Source of the DNA: Zhengitettix transpicula | Lineage: Eukaryota; Arthropoda; Insecta; Orthoptera; Tetrigidae | NCBI GenBank assembly: GCA_037074705.1 | Contig: CM073594.1 | Location: 80,601,009 to 80,665,008 of the forward strand | Reading direction: 5' to 3' | DNA: 64,000 nt | In this document: in pieces, positions 25,301 through 37,614 of the stretch | How positions within the stretch are numbered: the first letter of the stretch is position 1 | Layout: every line of letters starts with the position of its first letter | The notes under the pieces: generated by a model | What the model saw: only the letters and a program-made list of their open reading frames with translations | Databases searched by the model: none | Told to the model about the DNA's origin: nothing | Made by a program: the position numbers and the translations under genes

Positions 25301-26295
25301 ACAAAATTTGTTCTCCACGGGTGTAGATTTGTATGCGGAACGAACACACAATCACGTACTGTCCATTTATTGGAATATTATTTTAAAAACTTTTAATGAA
25401 ATAAGTTTATTGCAATACTTGTGATAAAATTTGTTGGAAGCGTTGATATTCAGTATAAAAACCATAAACTCCATATACCATATACCAAGTAGCCCTTTGT
25501 TACACATTAAACGGCGTCATGTATACTCTGTTAAAAACAACATATTACCGGTTGGTTTTAGGTATTTAAAAACATTAATTCGTATCGATATCACCTCGAT
25601 ATGAGAGATAATTAGTAATTACAAATTAGAAAAAAAACAATTTTACATACGGTTCTAACAAATTCAAGAAATTATTTAGGTTTCCTTCTAATTTTGTTAA
25701 TTAATTCGGAAATTGAGTACCAATGTCTTAACCTTTATTTATACAGTTAAAAATCTTTTCTCTGTTCAAATGGATCGATTCGGATATTCTAAGTTTAATT
25801 TTACCAATATTTCTATGTAAAATGACAATTTATTCATAATTAAAGTTCTTATTCTACGCCTTACAACGTGTTGAGAAGCATGCATTTACTTTAAATTTTT
25901 ATATTGATATTGTACAGCCACGATTTTATGTTGGTTTGTGTGTATCCGACATAAAATTTATATCAATTTTATAAACTAACTTTTTTCTTGAATCTTTCAT
26001 AATCCTTTGTTTTCATTCTGGATATGATTCCTTGGTTTCATGGTTAGTACATATTAGGTTTTATAATTATTATACAAAACATTTATTATTTTGTATGTTA
26101 AATCTTCAATATATGATAAACTACTTGGTTTTAGTGTGCATTCGATATGATTTATGTTTACTAATGACTTTTGTTTTAATAAAAACAATTTATGACAATA
26201 TAAAGCCACTTTTTGTTTTTTATATTATGGCGAAGGTTCGAAACGTTTTTACATCTTATTCGGGTATATACCTATACAGGAGGTTATTTTTATTC
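25301..26295. other. No recognisable feature
   Basis: AT-rich. An open frame leading into the Penelope pseudogene shows no recognisable domain before about 26296. Confidence 0.5.
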
Positions 26296-26971
26296 TCCGA
26301 AAACTTAGCTCGTGTATATGCTTTACCTAAAATACATAAACCGAAAAACCCATTGTAGTGGTAGGTTTATTAATGATAAAGTAAAGAGATATTTTACAGA
26401 ATTTATTAGTCATTTAACTGAACATGGCCAATTAAAATTAAAATACAAAATACAGTATTCAGTTAGCCAGGCAAAACAATCGGATCCCTTATATCCCAAA
26501 TTAAACCATGGTTTCCGGTAATTACCCCAGGCGTGTCAAGGATTAAGACACTCGGCAGTTACCTCACGTTGATCTCTGGCCGTGATCATGTGGCACCCTC
26601 GATTTCTCCGAGTCCTCTGGAAAACTGCAAGTTTGGGGCTGTACGTCCGTCCCTGGCGACGGTTCGTCGAGGAGTCTCTCTACACTTGCTTTACAGCCTC
26701 TTCGCTGGATGTGAAAATATCGATGTTGTCGATACATTTTAGATCGATCTTTCCTGAACCAAGAAATGTGATTGGTTCAGGCAGTCACGTGTTAATTCAA
26801 TTTCTGGGATTTTTGGAGAGACGTTTCCCACGGTGCGACAGTCCAAGTAACTTCCGAGGGTCAACATTATACGTGCCTAATTCCAGACCTTAGGGATTAT
26901 CTATCCGGCACGGCGGCGCCTGGTCAAATTCCAACTTGCCAAGCTCTCAAACCTTTCTAATATCTAATTAA

Positions 26972-27006
<35 letters not shown>

Positions 27007-28310
27007 CAAATAATAAAACTATCGCGCTACTACATATAGAATTATCCTGTCATTTATAGGTAGTCCGTTACATAAGTTTTCAAAATTCTTACTTAAAATA
27101 TTGGTTAATGGATTGAGAAGAACTACACAGTTAAAAATAGTTTTGAATTCATACATAACAAACAAAATTCACATATTCCGAAGGAAGATGTTATTGTATC
27201 ACATGACGTCACATATCTTTTCACTAATATTCCGAATTGTCTTGCGAAGCGTACCATAAAAGCAAGGTGGGATAACAATAACCAATTTTGTAATTTTCCT
27301 TGGATTGAAATGGAAATTGCTTTAAATTTAACATTAAACTCAACTTTTTTGCAATTTGACAACAAAAAACATATCAACAACTATAAGGTTCACGATGAGT
27401 TCCCGATTATCGCCAATTTGTAATGAGGGACCTTGAAACTCATTGTATAAAAATTAAATCTATCATATACAATAGATATGTTGACATATTTTGCATTGTG
27501 AACAAAAGTGAGATCAACAACATCACTGAAATTTTTCGCGCGTTTCATCACAAACTTCATTTCACATTTGTATTAGAGAGTAACAAAAAACTGAGCTTTT
27601 TGGACGCGTGTGTCATTAACAATAATAATATTGTTGAAACCGACTTACTCAGGCCGTATTTTAAGCTATTTTTCAAACCACCCTGTACACCGAAATAAAG
27701 CCATGGTATGCAACATCATAGTTAAGGCTAAGTTGTTATCCAACCCAAATTCCACAAAAATAACGTCAAAATAGTTAAAAATATTTTAATTAGTTATGCG
27801 TATCCTCTAACCTCAGCAATAAACACATCCCCATAAGAATTAATAAACTTAATCATAGTAATAAGAACAATAAAACAGATTTTCATGGTTAAATAAGTGA
27901 AAAATTAAAAAATCTTCTAATAGATGTTCACTTCTCAGTTGTATTTAGAATAGACTATAAGCTAACAAATTCATTAATGAGGTTAAAGACAAAATTAACA
28001 AATATTCTCAACAACAATGTAGTTTATAAAACTAATTGTAGCGCAGTTAACTGTGATAAATCCTATATTGGTCAGACTAAACGTGCCTTAGCAACAAGAC
28101 TAAAAAGAGTATAAGAATAATCAGAAAACGGGCAACCACAATGTGGAAACAAACGATTTTGAATGTGATAATGTTGAGGTGTTGGATGTTGAACCAAACT
28201 TATACAAACATTACCTTTCAGAAATGATACACATAAAAAGCACCAAAGGCACACATTTAATTCGCACAATGATACAATTATGTAAAGCAATGTTTACAAC
28301 TCCTTATTTT
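26296..28310 (+). pseudogene. Penelope-like element (RT + GIY-YIG), broken
   Basis: This encodes remnants of a Penelope-like polyprotein: reverse transcriptase, linker and GIY-YIG endonuclease. The RT starts with LARVYALPKIHKPKNP (26305-26352). It resumes after an insertion at 27040 with FIGSPLHKFSKFLLKIL, then YTVKNSFEFI, DVTYLFTNIP (motif A) and NSTFLQF. PIIANL is followed by a frameshift into MRDLE. The catalytic box reads RYVDIF where the family has YVDD, so one Asp is missing. FTFVLESNKKLSFLD follows. The GIY-YIG part reads NNNVVYKTNC...SYIGQTKRAL (28011-28098), then VEVLDVEPNLYKHYLSEMIH after a frameshift. Multiple stops make it non-functional. Confidence 0.85.
26354..27034. mobile_element. 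681-bp TG...CA insertion within the Penelope RT
   Basis: The RT reading breaks exactly at 26354 and resumes just after 27034. The inserted block starts TGTAGTGG and ends CTACTACA, an LTR-like short inverted terminus, so a solo LTR is likely. It includes an (AT)n tract (26974-27002) near its right end. No clear target duplication is visible (cat / tat). Open frames inside are unrecognised. Confidence 0.6.
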
Positions 28311-28943
28311 TTAAAATTGTTTATTCTGTTTATGTTAACATAAATTGTAGCTCTAAGTTGTTTTTTCTGTAACTTTTTTTTTTCATTTACTTACTCATAA
28401 TTTATTTATCAGCGGTAATGAGGGTCGACGAACACAGGGCAAACCCCCCAAGGCCACAGGACTGGTGTTACTAAATCTTCAGATGTCAGGTCACACACTC
28501 AAAGTTACAGCTTGTCGTTCAGTCTTGCTTCAATCTTGTTCGCGTTAAGTGAATAGTGTGCCTCGAATCTCCTTTCAAAACTGTGTCAATTAATAACTTG
28601 TTACGTTTAGTTGTGCTAGTTTATTGTGTTAATTTGGTAAGTTTTTCTTGTGTGTACTTTAGTTTGAATTTATTGCTGTTTACAAATATACTATAAATAT
28701 ATACAATTATAAATTCCTCCTCTGTAGGTAAATACCTGAAATAGATACAAAAAGGTATCAAAATGTCGTCATAATATAAAAAATAAAAATGGTCTGTATA
28801 AGGTCATCAATTGTTTTTATTAATTCAAAACAGACGTTAAATTAAAACTTTATTCAAATTTTAATTAAATTTTGAAATATTTGTTTGAGCGGGTGATTTT
28901 ATTTTTTATATTTTCTTAGCTGTAGTTATCGTTACATTTCTAA

Positions 28944-28947
<4 letters not shown>
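28311..28947. other. No recognisable feature
   Basis: Between the Penelope remnant and the LTR chain; no features recognised. May include the Penelope 3' untranslated part. Confidence 0.45.

Positions 28948-28994
<47 letters not shown>
28948..28994. repeat. (AT)n tract at the left edge of the LTR chain
   Basis: About 47 bp of AT dinucleotides immediately before LTR unit F. Confidence 0.9.
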
Positions 28995-28998
<4 letters not shown>

Positions 28999-29884
28999 GC
29001 AATAGTTAATTAGGCCAGTAATTGTTTGGACATAAAATTTGAATTGTTTGATAAATCCATTATAGCGGTTTGATCGAAAAAAGTAACTATGGAGAAGCGA
29101 CCTCGGCTGCTTTGTCGAAAAGTCGAAATGGCGTTTGCGCGCACGAAAGTCTGGGTCAGTTTACGTCTACAGCCAGCCAGGTAAGGAGGCGCATTATAAA
29201 AAAAATTTCACCGAGATACCTTGCAGTCTATTTCAAATCAATAAAAATAACAGTTTAAGTCTACAAAGAATCTGCAAATCATCAGTTCCAGTAATAAGAC
29301 AAATTAGAACAATTTTACACAGAGGGGAAGACGACATCCGATAGCTGACTAAGGAGAGGTTCATCCAAGGATCCGGAAATTTTTCTGCGTTCTATTCGCC
29401 GGTGAGCGTGTAAATTCTGTGAGAACTAGAATCTGTGTAAATAACGATTTGCATTTATCGTGTTGTGTAGGGAAAACAAAGAATGCTTGTACCAGACGGA
29501 CAATGTGTGAGTAACCAAATTTTAATTATAATAACTGTGAACATTAGCTAAAGGGTAAAGTCAGATTTCGTTCCCTTTTAATTGTCAATCAAAATTAATT
29601 TCTTTACTTTTAATTTCTTTCGACATATTGTTTAGGTAAATTGTAAACTGTTTTGTTAATAAGATTTAAAATCTTTTTTTTGTGTTCATCATCAAACCCA
29701 GTAAAGGCCCTGAGAGAACCGATCTCAAATTATCTTTTATTCTTTGAAAGCCACAAAACAAAATAAATATTTTTGTTTGTTAATTGTTCATAAACTTTTC
29801 ATTTATATTAACCCATCATATTTAATTATTCCATTAAATAGCTACCACAACGTGAACAATTAAATTATTAATTCATTTATTACA
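28995..29884 (+). mobile_element. Solo LTR-like unit F
   Basis: Begins with a decayed terminus (TTAAAGCAATAGTTAATTAGG) after (AT)n and ends ...ATTTATTACA. It carries 'atcaaacccagtaaaggccc' (about 29691) and one short 3' module with accacaacgtgaac. Its 5' part is closest to unit C. Confidence 0.65.
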
Positions 29885-29892
29885 TAAAATAT

Positions 29893-30812
29893 TGTAATGC
29901 CAATTAAACAAGCCATTGTTTGAATATAATTAAATTGTTAGCGGCACGAATGCGTAAAGTCGACAATGAATGCGGGTTTTTTCCTTTGTTTAACAATGGA
30001 GACCGCGCTTAGCGAACTGAGTATGCGCTTGGAGAAAGACCAGTTGGCGGCGAAACATTGAAAGCGACAGAACAAATAAAACTTGAGCAGAGACTAGACG
30101 TCGTTAATGTATTACCAGCTAAAGTTGTGAATTAATACAAAGTAAAACATTCACGGAAGTATTGCATCGTAAATATTGGAAAGTAATAGCAGTTTTGTCA
30201 GAATAGAACTTTCCAAAATCTTCGTGGAGGAATTGTTTCAGGAGAACATTGGAGCGGAGCGGAGCAGCCAACGAAATACAGCCAATCTTCCAAAATTTTA
30301 AAGTGAAGTGTAGAATAAGTGAAAACCAAGGCCAGATTTAAAATTAAAGTGTGGTAGTGTTCAAGATACAAGAGAGAGATCTGATACCAGACAGACAGTC
30401 CTTGAGTAACCAAAACTTTGATAAATTTGTAAACGATAATTAAAAGGGTAGAGTCAGTTTTCGTTCAGTTTTCATTGCGTTCAGTTGTCTTTTCACTTAT
30501 TTTCATATTGTTTTAGGTTAACTTTTATATTTTTTATATTTATACATTGATTTTGTTCTAATTATCAAACCCAGTAGTAACCCTGAGATATAGAGATCCG
30601 ACGTATTTGATTGAAATGATATCAGAACTGTAAGTTAATAGATGCCACGAATTAAGAAATTAAAGTTAAAGTATTTGTTTAAATGGATGAAATTCGGCAT
30701 AAAAACAGGTTTTGTAAATTGTAAAATTTATAAACAACAATAAATTACTTTAAAGCTTATTAATTTTTGTTAATTGATTAATTTAATTAACCGTAATTTG
30801 TTGTTTATTGCA
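29893..30812 (+). mobile_element. Solo LTR-like unit G
   Basis: Starts TGTAATGCCAATTAAACAAG right after ATAT and ends ...TGTTTATTGCA followed by ATAT. It lies 8 bp after unit F. It contains 'atcaaacccagtagtaaccc' (about 30566). No PBS module is evident. Its 5' portion is close to unit M. Confidence 0.7.
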
Positions 30813-30818
30813 ATATAT

Positions 30819-31874
30819 TGTAATAATTAAAGGGCAATTAATATTTAATAATTATAAACTACTGAACTGGAATTGTTAGCGGCAAAGATACACAAAGACA
30901 CAAGAATGGTCTATAATGAATCAGGCTAAGGTATTGTTAAATATGGCGCGCGGAGCTGGTGAATTTACAGCCGGCGGCCAGGAGCGTCATAAATGGTCGA
31001 GACGATTTGAAATATTGAAAAGTAAAGTTAAATAGCAGTCAGGAATATGAAACGACATCAATCGGTCGTAACCTAAATAAAAGTGACTTTTTGAAAAAGT
31101 CAAGTTGGTCGGTATCCACGCTGATGGTGACTCAGAAATATTTCTGAGTGTTACTGGTTACGACAAACAATCTTTAAGTTCTACGAGAAGGAATTTCTGT
31201 TTAACTGCGAAATTGGAGTAATTGGTGCCGCCAATATTGTAAATCGAAAGTGAAGTGTAAATTCAGTTTAAGAATGACCTGTTTTATTTTTTTTAAAAAA
31301 AATTGAGAGTGTGTGTCGATGAAAGGATTCAATTGCTTAGGTACCAAGAAAAACTGTGAGTTATAAATCATTTATATTATTTTGTAAACGTTAGATTAAA
31401 GATAAAATCGTCAATTGTCAATTGTAAAATTTGTAAAATATTAATTTGTAATTTGATTGTTATGAAAAGTAAGTAAAAATATTTTTTATTTAAAGGCCCA
31501 GAAAACGACTTTGAGATCAGGTGTAAAGTTTGTTGTTTTGTATGAAATAAGTTCAAAAGGTCGACGAGTAATTATTCTGTAATTTGAATTATTTTAATAT
31601 AAATGCATATAATTTCATTATCCTTTCATGTAAAATTAACGTATTTCAACGCGGGCTAACTTTAATATAATTTAATTTTAAATTGTTTTCATTCTATTTT
31701 TCTATATTTTAGCTTCACCAACGAATGACTAAATCATATTAAGTAATGTTCTTTTAATAAGCATTTCATTTTTATTTTGTTTAATTAATTTGTTTATCAC
31801 CTGATTATTAAATTTGGCGACCTCAACGTAAGGCACTGTTTATTAATTAATTGATTTCAAATGTAGGTACTACA
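30819..31874 (+). mobile_element. Solo LTR-like unit H
   Basis: Starts TGTAATAATTAAAGGGC 6 bp after unit G (spacer ATATAT) and ends ...GGTACTACA followed by ATAT. Near the 3' end, tggcgacctcaacgtaaggc is a degenerate PBS-type motif within a module. The family block 'aaaggcccagaaaacgac' is at about 31494. Confidence 0.7.
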
Positions 31875-31922
31875 ATATACATACATACATATTGTAATAA
31901 TCATACATACATACATACATAT
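31875..31922. repeat. (ATAC)n tract with a duplicated LTR tip
   Basis: ATAC repeats between units H and I. A 30-bp direct repeat (31881-31910 and 31911-31940) includes the first 12 bp of unit I's terminus, so microsatellite expansion has copied the LTR tip. Confidence 0.75.
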
Positions 31923-33266
31923 TGTAATAATCAAATAAATATTGCAGTTTATAAACAAATATGCAAATTTTTTCAAAAATTTATAAAGTAAATTTAAAGA
32001 CTTTAAATTAAATAGATGTGGAAACTTTGTCGCACTAAAATATAAATAAACGACAAATGATAAAAAAATTTCCAAGTAACTAGAAGGCTAAAATAGTTGT
32101 ATAATTAATTTGATAGGAATTTTAAATTAAACAATTTATTAAATTCTATAAAACAAATTTATTTCCTCAACAATACAAATTTCAATCTCAATTTTATTTC
32201 CTTATATTACATTTAAATCAAATTTTACAATGAAATGAAACTCAAAATATATCAGGGTCTCTACTGGGCTTGATTGAAAGAAACGAATATTCAATAACAG
32301 TGTGAAGAATTTAAAGAATATAGAAAATACAATTTAAATGAAGTTACTAAAAACAACGAAATCTGACTTCTCACCTTTAACTTACAGTTTACAATAATGA
32401 TTTATTTTTAATATCAACTTACAAGTTGCATTTTGGGTTCAGGAACATGTTTCACTTTTAAAATAATGGCCAATTCTGTGCATAGAACTTACACAGATGT
32501 TTCACTAACACTTTTCATAGCACAGCACTTTATCCCTTTTTTATCCTTACTCCAGGTTGTAGATTTTCAACGCCTCGTACAGATGTTAAGCCTGCGGCCT
32601 CCAGTCAGTTTGGCCAGTAAGATTGCCAACTCCAAACGTTCAATTTATTTAAAATGTTCCGGATCTTTTATCAACCATTACCACAGAGTTCAATTACTTG
32701 CATTTAACTAGCACTTCCATCTCAACTAAACCCTCTGCTCTCCTCAACTTCCAATATCAAGATCCACCTTCGAGCACAGCCCTCCGGCTCCTCCTGACAC
32801 CACATCCACCCCGATCGCTCTCTGGCTTACAACTGACTATGTTATCAAAATCCCCTCTGCAGACTATTCTCATTTCTCACGGTCTTGCTTTCCCACATTC
32901 GTTTCACATCCGGCTTTCCCAAGATAAGAGAGTTACTCAAAATTTTGTTAAATAAACAATCCATGGTCTTGTAATTGAATGTCAACAAAGCCGCTGTCCG
33001 TCGTTCCTTTGGAGACTTGTCCCGCCGTCAGTCAGACATTATATCAAAACGCCGCCAAAGATCTCCAATTATTTTTCACCCTTTATGACCATTTATCCGC
33101 TGTCAATCATAATTTCTTATAAGAGCCGACCCAAAATCTCCAGTTCTGGGTCAGTAAACAGATTTTAATAATAGCTGGCATCCACTTCTAGTCTGCGCAG
33201 TGAAACAAATATTATAAAATTTAAACAAAATAATGGCCATCTTAATTTGCCTTCTTAATTGGTATT

Positions 33267-33269
<3 letters not shown>
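31923..33269 (-). mobile_element. Solo LTR-like unit I
   Basis: On minus it starts TGTAATACCAATTAAGAAGG at 33269 and ends ...TTTGATTATTACA at 31923. ATAT lies on both sides and a long (AT)n tract follows at 33270-33314. The family block 'atcagggtctctactggg' is at 32253. It is the longest copy (1,347 bp). Two open frames inside (32433-32955, plus) are low-complexity and unrecognised. Confidence 0.7.

Positions 33270-33314
<45 letters not shown>
33270..33314. repeat. (AT)n tract at the right edge of the LTR chain
   Basis: About 45 bp of AT dinucleotides. Confidence 0.9.
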
Positions 33315-33320
<6 letters not shown>

Positions 33321-34099
33321 TATATCCTTAAGACAGAATCAATAAATTGATGTTATAATTATTGTTTACTTATACGAAATTGAAAATATTTAAATTAGAG
33401 AAAATAATTATCAAGGTAATTTCTGCAGCATCCATATAAGAATTTTTATTTACAATTCAGAGATTTAAATAATAAAAGTAATAAAGCGTCGTATTTGATG
33501 TGTGAAAATGTTAGACCAGAATAATTTCTTGATTTTTTTTATTATGAGGTGTGTATATCTTTATTCGTTTCTCGCAAGGAAAATAAATGTACGGGCCAGC
33601 GACCAGGAAATATTCAAATAAGCACCTAACCTCGGAAGGGAAGAAAAGTTCAGGTTCTTCTTTTAATCTAACTTGGGACCCGCAACACCACGAAACCTCT
33701 GGCGAAAAGACAGAAGCGTGTTATGAAGACGCAGGGAACTGAATAATATAGTTCCGAATTTATGCTCTCTCTCTCTCTGTCTCTCTCTCTCTCTCTCTCA
33801 TGCTTTCACAATTTACCTACGTTTTATGAACTTCAATAATATCAGTCTGGCATTTGTCACATATTGACTATCAAAATTCAAACGAAGATCCCAAAATTTC
33901 ACACGAAACATTCACTTCCGAAGAGCTAAAATAAAACATTATTCGACATAAACAAAATGTAAAATTATAAATTAAAAATTGCAAATACTAGCAAAAAGAC
34001 ATTTCAAAGACGATTCGTGGGTCTAAATCAATAATAATAATTATTGTTGTTATGCATACAGGCTGTCAAACATTTCTACAATTGTCTCTTGATGTATAA
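33315..34099. other. No gene; CT-rich microsatellite at 33765-33800
   Basis: AT-rich DNA with an interrupted (CT)n run and nothing else recognised. Confidence 0.5.
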
Positions 34100-35035
34100 C
34101 TAGCTGACCCGGCAAACTTCGTACCGCCTCAGAATCAATAAACGCTGTGTGAATATACCCTAAAAGAATGACGTTCAATATATGAACAAAAAAAATTAAA
34201 AGTATTATAATTAAATTGAAATGAATGTAATTCACGTCGCATAAAGAATTTTGCTTTATTAAAGCGATCTAAATGATCGCATAGCCTTGTTGCACTACTT
34301 TTTAACAGACTTCAAAAAATTCGCTGCGTATTTGTTTCATGTATGTATGTGAGTCATTGTTTATTTTATCAGACGCAGGGTACTCTCCGATTGGTCCCAT
34401 AGAAATTTTGTGAAGATTTTTCAGGTGTTTTTGAGAAAATCAAAAATACATGTATTTATGAACGAATTTTGCTTCTGAGACTATTGATATTTCTCGAGAA
34501 TTTCAGAATACATTGCGATTATTGGAGTTGCATTTATATTTATAGAAAATTGAGCATAATCAGACGCATTTTGCTAGATATTGGTCTCTTTGTTCTTGTG
34601 TTTGTGAAGCCATATTAACGGTTTTTCTCGTGCGATTTCTTGTTCATCTGGAGTGGATTGATTTGCAATATTCCGAAGTCTAATTGCATCACGGCTTCGT
34701 TGTGAAAGATTAGATCTTCTGGCTCGCGGCAGAGTAAATAACACTGAACAATATCCACTTCATCAACATAAAACAAACTCAAATAAAAGGACCGAGCATC
34801 TGCATCAGCTGTCATAAGATAATGCACACTACGCCATCTACTGGCATTACCGGAACCAGCATACAACACCATCAGAGAATTATCTTCATAATTTTTATTT
34901 TTGTGAGTTTTTCCGATCTTTCACTACTTATTCTGCTATTCGGGACGGAGACAAATCCGACAAATCAAAACTCATCAAAATCGTTCCCCAGTTATAAATG
35001 GTATAACTAACCCGACTTTGTTTTATATAGAGAGA
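34100..35035 (-). mobile_element. Helitron-like non-autonomous repeat
   Basis: On minus it begins TCTCTATATAAAACAAAG (35035) after A and ends ...TGCCGGGTCAGCTAG (34100) before T, which fits TC...CTRR ends with A^T insertion. An 85-codon minus frame (34872-34615) has no recognised domain. Ends alone support the class, and a different element type with similar termini is possible. Confidence 0.45.
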
Positions 35036-36315
35036 TTATTTAATTCTGGAATTTATAATGTTACGAGTGTTCTAATGACAATAAAGGACATTTCTGTTCA
35101 TTTTTGATGGAACTATATTAAATTCTTGTATTAATAATATATTAAATGTTCTGTGAAAAAGCACATATTATAAACAGAAAATAGAACGTTATTAAACAAA
35201 GAGGTTGACGGAAACATTATTATTAACCATTTAAAAAAAATTATAAATGAATATAATAATGTATAGCCAAATATGTCAAAAAATATTACATGATTTACTA
35301 ATAAAATTTACAACTAATATTTAATAAATTACATTTACAATGAAAAATTTAAGTAAATCTAAACCACACAACGTTTCATCTCAACATTTACTACCTCGTC
35401 ATAACCAAAAAGAACTATGTTGTAACTTCAATACTTAAATTAATAGGAAACACGTCCAAAACTCCTCCTTGAGTTTTATTATAATACTCTCAGAACTGGA
35501 AAAAAATACATATGTAAATTTAAAAGGTTTTTCCCGAATATGGAATCTTAAATTTTCTGATTCTATTAAATAATATTTTGTATCTAATTCAGATAATATT
35601 TTTACAAATAGACCTGTCACAGATACAGAAAAAAATTGGTGAATAGTGATCATTAATCAATAAATAATAAATCCTGAACAAATTTTAAATATCATTTCAT
35701 CCCATTTAGAATTCACCAATTGTTGAGGTGAGGTAAGTCAGTTCTAGTTAATAATGCTTACTGCTTACTTCTTACTGAAGAAGAAAACAATTTATTTATT
35801 CATATCGATGTAAATTGTGAAAATTTAGTTTCCTGAGATGTGACATAGTCAAAATAATCAAGTCATATGGATAGGAAATAGAATCAGAGAGCAGTTGACT
35901 CATTTTACATCAATAATTTGTATAGACTAATTAAGAAGAAATTGTATTTCAAATTTTTGATGGCTTGAGTCCCCTTCTTGAGAATAATAGGTTAAATTGT
36001 CAAACATTAATATCATTTCGATTAATAATTTGTTAAGTGTGTTAGATAATATACATACTATCCCATTTGAAGCAGAGAGCAGATTACATCATAAATATTG
36101 ATGTGCAGTTACATAAAAATAACGAAAAAATAACATGATGCGAGTAAAATCGGATTAATAATTGTTATTAATAAACTTATAACTTTTCGACCTAATTGAC
36201 CATTAATCATTATAATATTCAATTTAATTGTTATTAGCTAACTCCTAAAAAATGTTTTCTGACGTAATTTCTCATTATAATACAATTTATTTAAATTTAG
36301 CAGAAAATGCAGTTA
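35036..36315. other. No recognisable feature
   Basis: AT-rich DNA without recognised genes or repeat ends. Confidence 0.5.
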
Positions 36316-36317
36316 TA

Positions 36318-37612
36318 CCACTGTGATCAAAAAGTAAGGTAAAATTGTCATTAAAAACTCCCGGGTATTAAGAAGGCAGGTTCATTTTTTTCCTAGGTTG
36401 GTAGAACTGTCTATAATATTGGCCAAGCGTCTGTTTCTTAAAAGGTTTAATTATCTGCGAGTTACACGTGTTTTTGTAAACAACCAAAAGTGAATTTTGC
36501 AATGGGTGATTTAGTTGAGAAAAGAACTTGCATCAAATTTTGTTTGCGGAACGAATATTCTTGTGCGGACACGTTGAAAATGTTGCGGAAGGCCTTTGGT
36601 GATCAAACTATGGCACAAAAAAACGTTTATAAGTGGTACAACGAGTTCAAAGAGGGCCGAGAACGCGTTGAAGGCGAACCGCGCTCTGGACGACCAACGT
36701 CTACCGACAAGGGCCACGTCCAAAAGATCAAAGACTTGGTGCTTGAAAATCGTCGATGGACAATTAAAGGTCTCGCTGATAGTGTTGGAATGTCATTTGG
36801 CTCAGCCAAAACCATTTTGAAGAAAGTTTTGTGTCTCAAACGCGTCAAGTCTCGATTGGTGCCAAAATCGCTCCATTTTTTGGAAAGAAAAAGGGTCGCG
36901 TTGATGTGTGTGAAACTTAGCTGTATGACTATCAGGACGACTTGAAATTCATCATTACTGGAGACGAGACTTGGATTTACGCATACGAGCCTGAAACCAC
37001 AGACCAATCCAGCGAATATCGTGCAAATGTGAAGCGAGACCGAAAACACCACGGCAAAGTCGATGGAAAATCAAGGTCATGTTGACAGTTTTCTTTAATT
37101 ATCGCGGTGTGGTGCACTATGAATTCCTTCCACCGGCCCAAACTATCAACAAAGACTATTATTTGAGCGTTATGCGTCGTTTGCGTGAAACTATTCGTCT
37201 GAAACGGCCGGAATTATGGGTGAACAACTCTTGGTTCCTACATCACGATAATGCACCATGTCATACTGCATTGGTTCTTCGCGACTTTTCTGCCCAAAAC
37301 TCGAATCATATCGTTCCGCAACCACCGTATTCGCCTGATTTGGCTCCGTGCGACTTCTGGCTATTCAGCAAACTCAAAAGGCCAATGCGAGGACGCCGTT
37401 TTGACACGATGAGGAGATAAAAACCGAATCAAAGAAGGTCTTGAAGGCTATACCGGAAAAAGACTATTCCGACTGTTTCGAGGACTGGAAAAAGCGTTTG
37501 AGAAATTGCGTTTTATCGGGGATTACTTTGAAGGGGATGAAATTGATTTGGAAGAATAAATAAAGGATTTATATTTTATAAATGAATTCACCTTACTTTT
37601 TGTTCACAGTGG
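36318..37612 (+). mobile_element. mariner element, 1,295 bp, full-length but dead
   Basis: Both TIRs are present: 5' CCACTGTGATCAAAAAGTAA and its inverted partner CCACTGTGAACAAAAAGTAA. Each abuts a TA dinucleotide (36316-36317 and 37613-37614). The length is that of a complete mariner. It is near-identical over long stretches to the copy at 62955. Confidence 0.92.
36502..37559 (+). pseudogene. mariner (DD34D) transposase pseudogene
   Basis: The transposase would bind the TIRs and cut and paste the element in the nucleus. The start at 36502 gives MGDLVEKRTCIKFCLRNEYS, the N-terminal DNA-binding part; GRPTSTDKGHVQKIKDLVLE follows. All three catalytic Asp codons survive: TGDETW (36963), HHDNAPCHT (37247) and SPDLAPCDF (37352). 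The last two are separated by 34 residues, the mariner hallmark. The frame is broken at about 36880, again before 37079 and once near 37410. An additional in-frame TAG lies at 36918-36920. The original stop is TAA at 37557-37559. It is damaged mainly by small indels, so fairly young, but not functional as read. Confidence 0.9.
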
Positions 37613-37614
37613 TA

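Noticed and set aside
32433..32955. Two plus-strand open frames
   Set aside because: Within LTR unit I and low-complexity; no family recognised.
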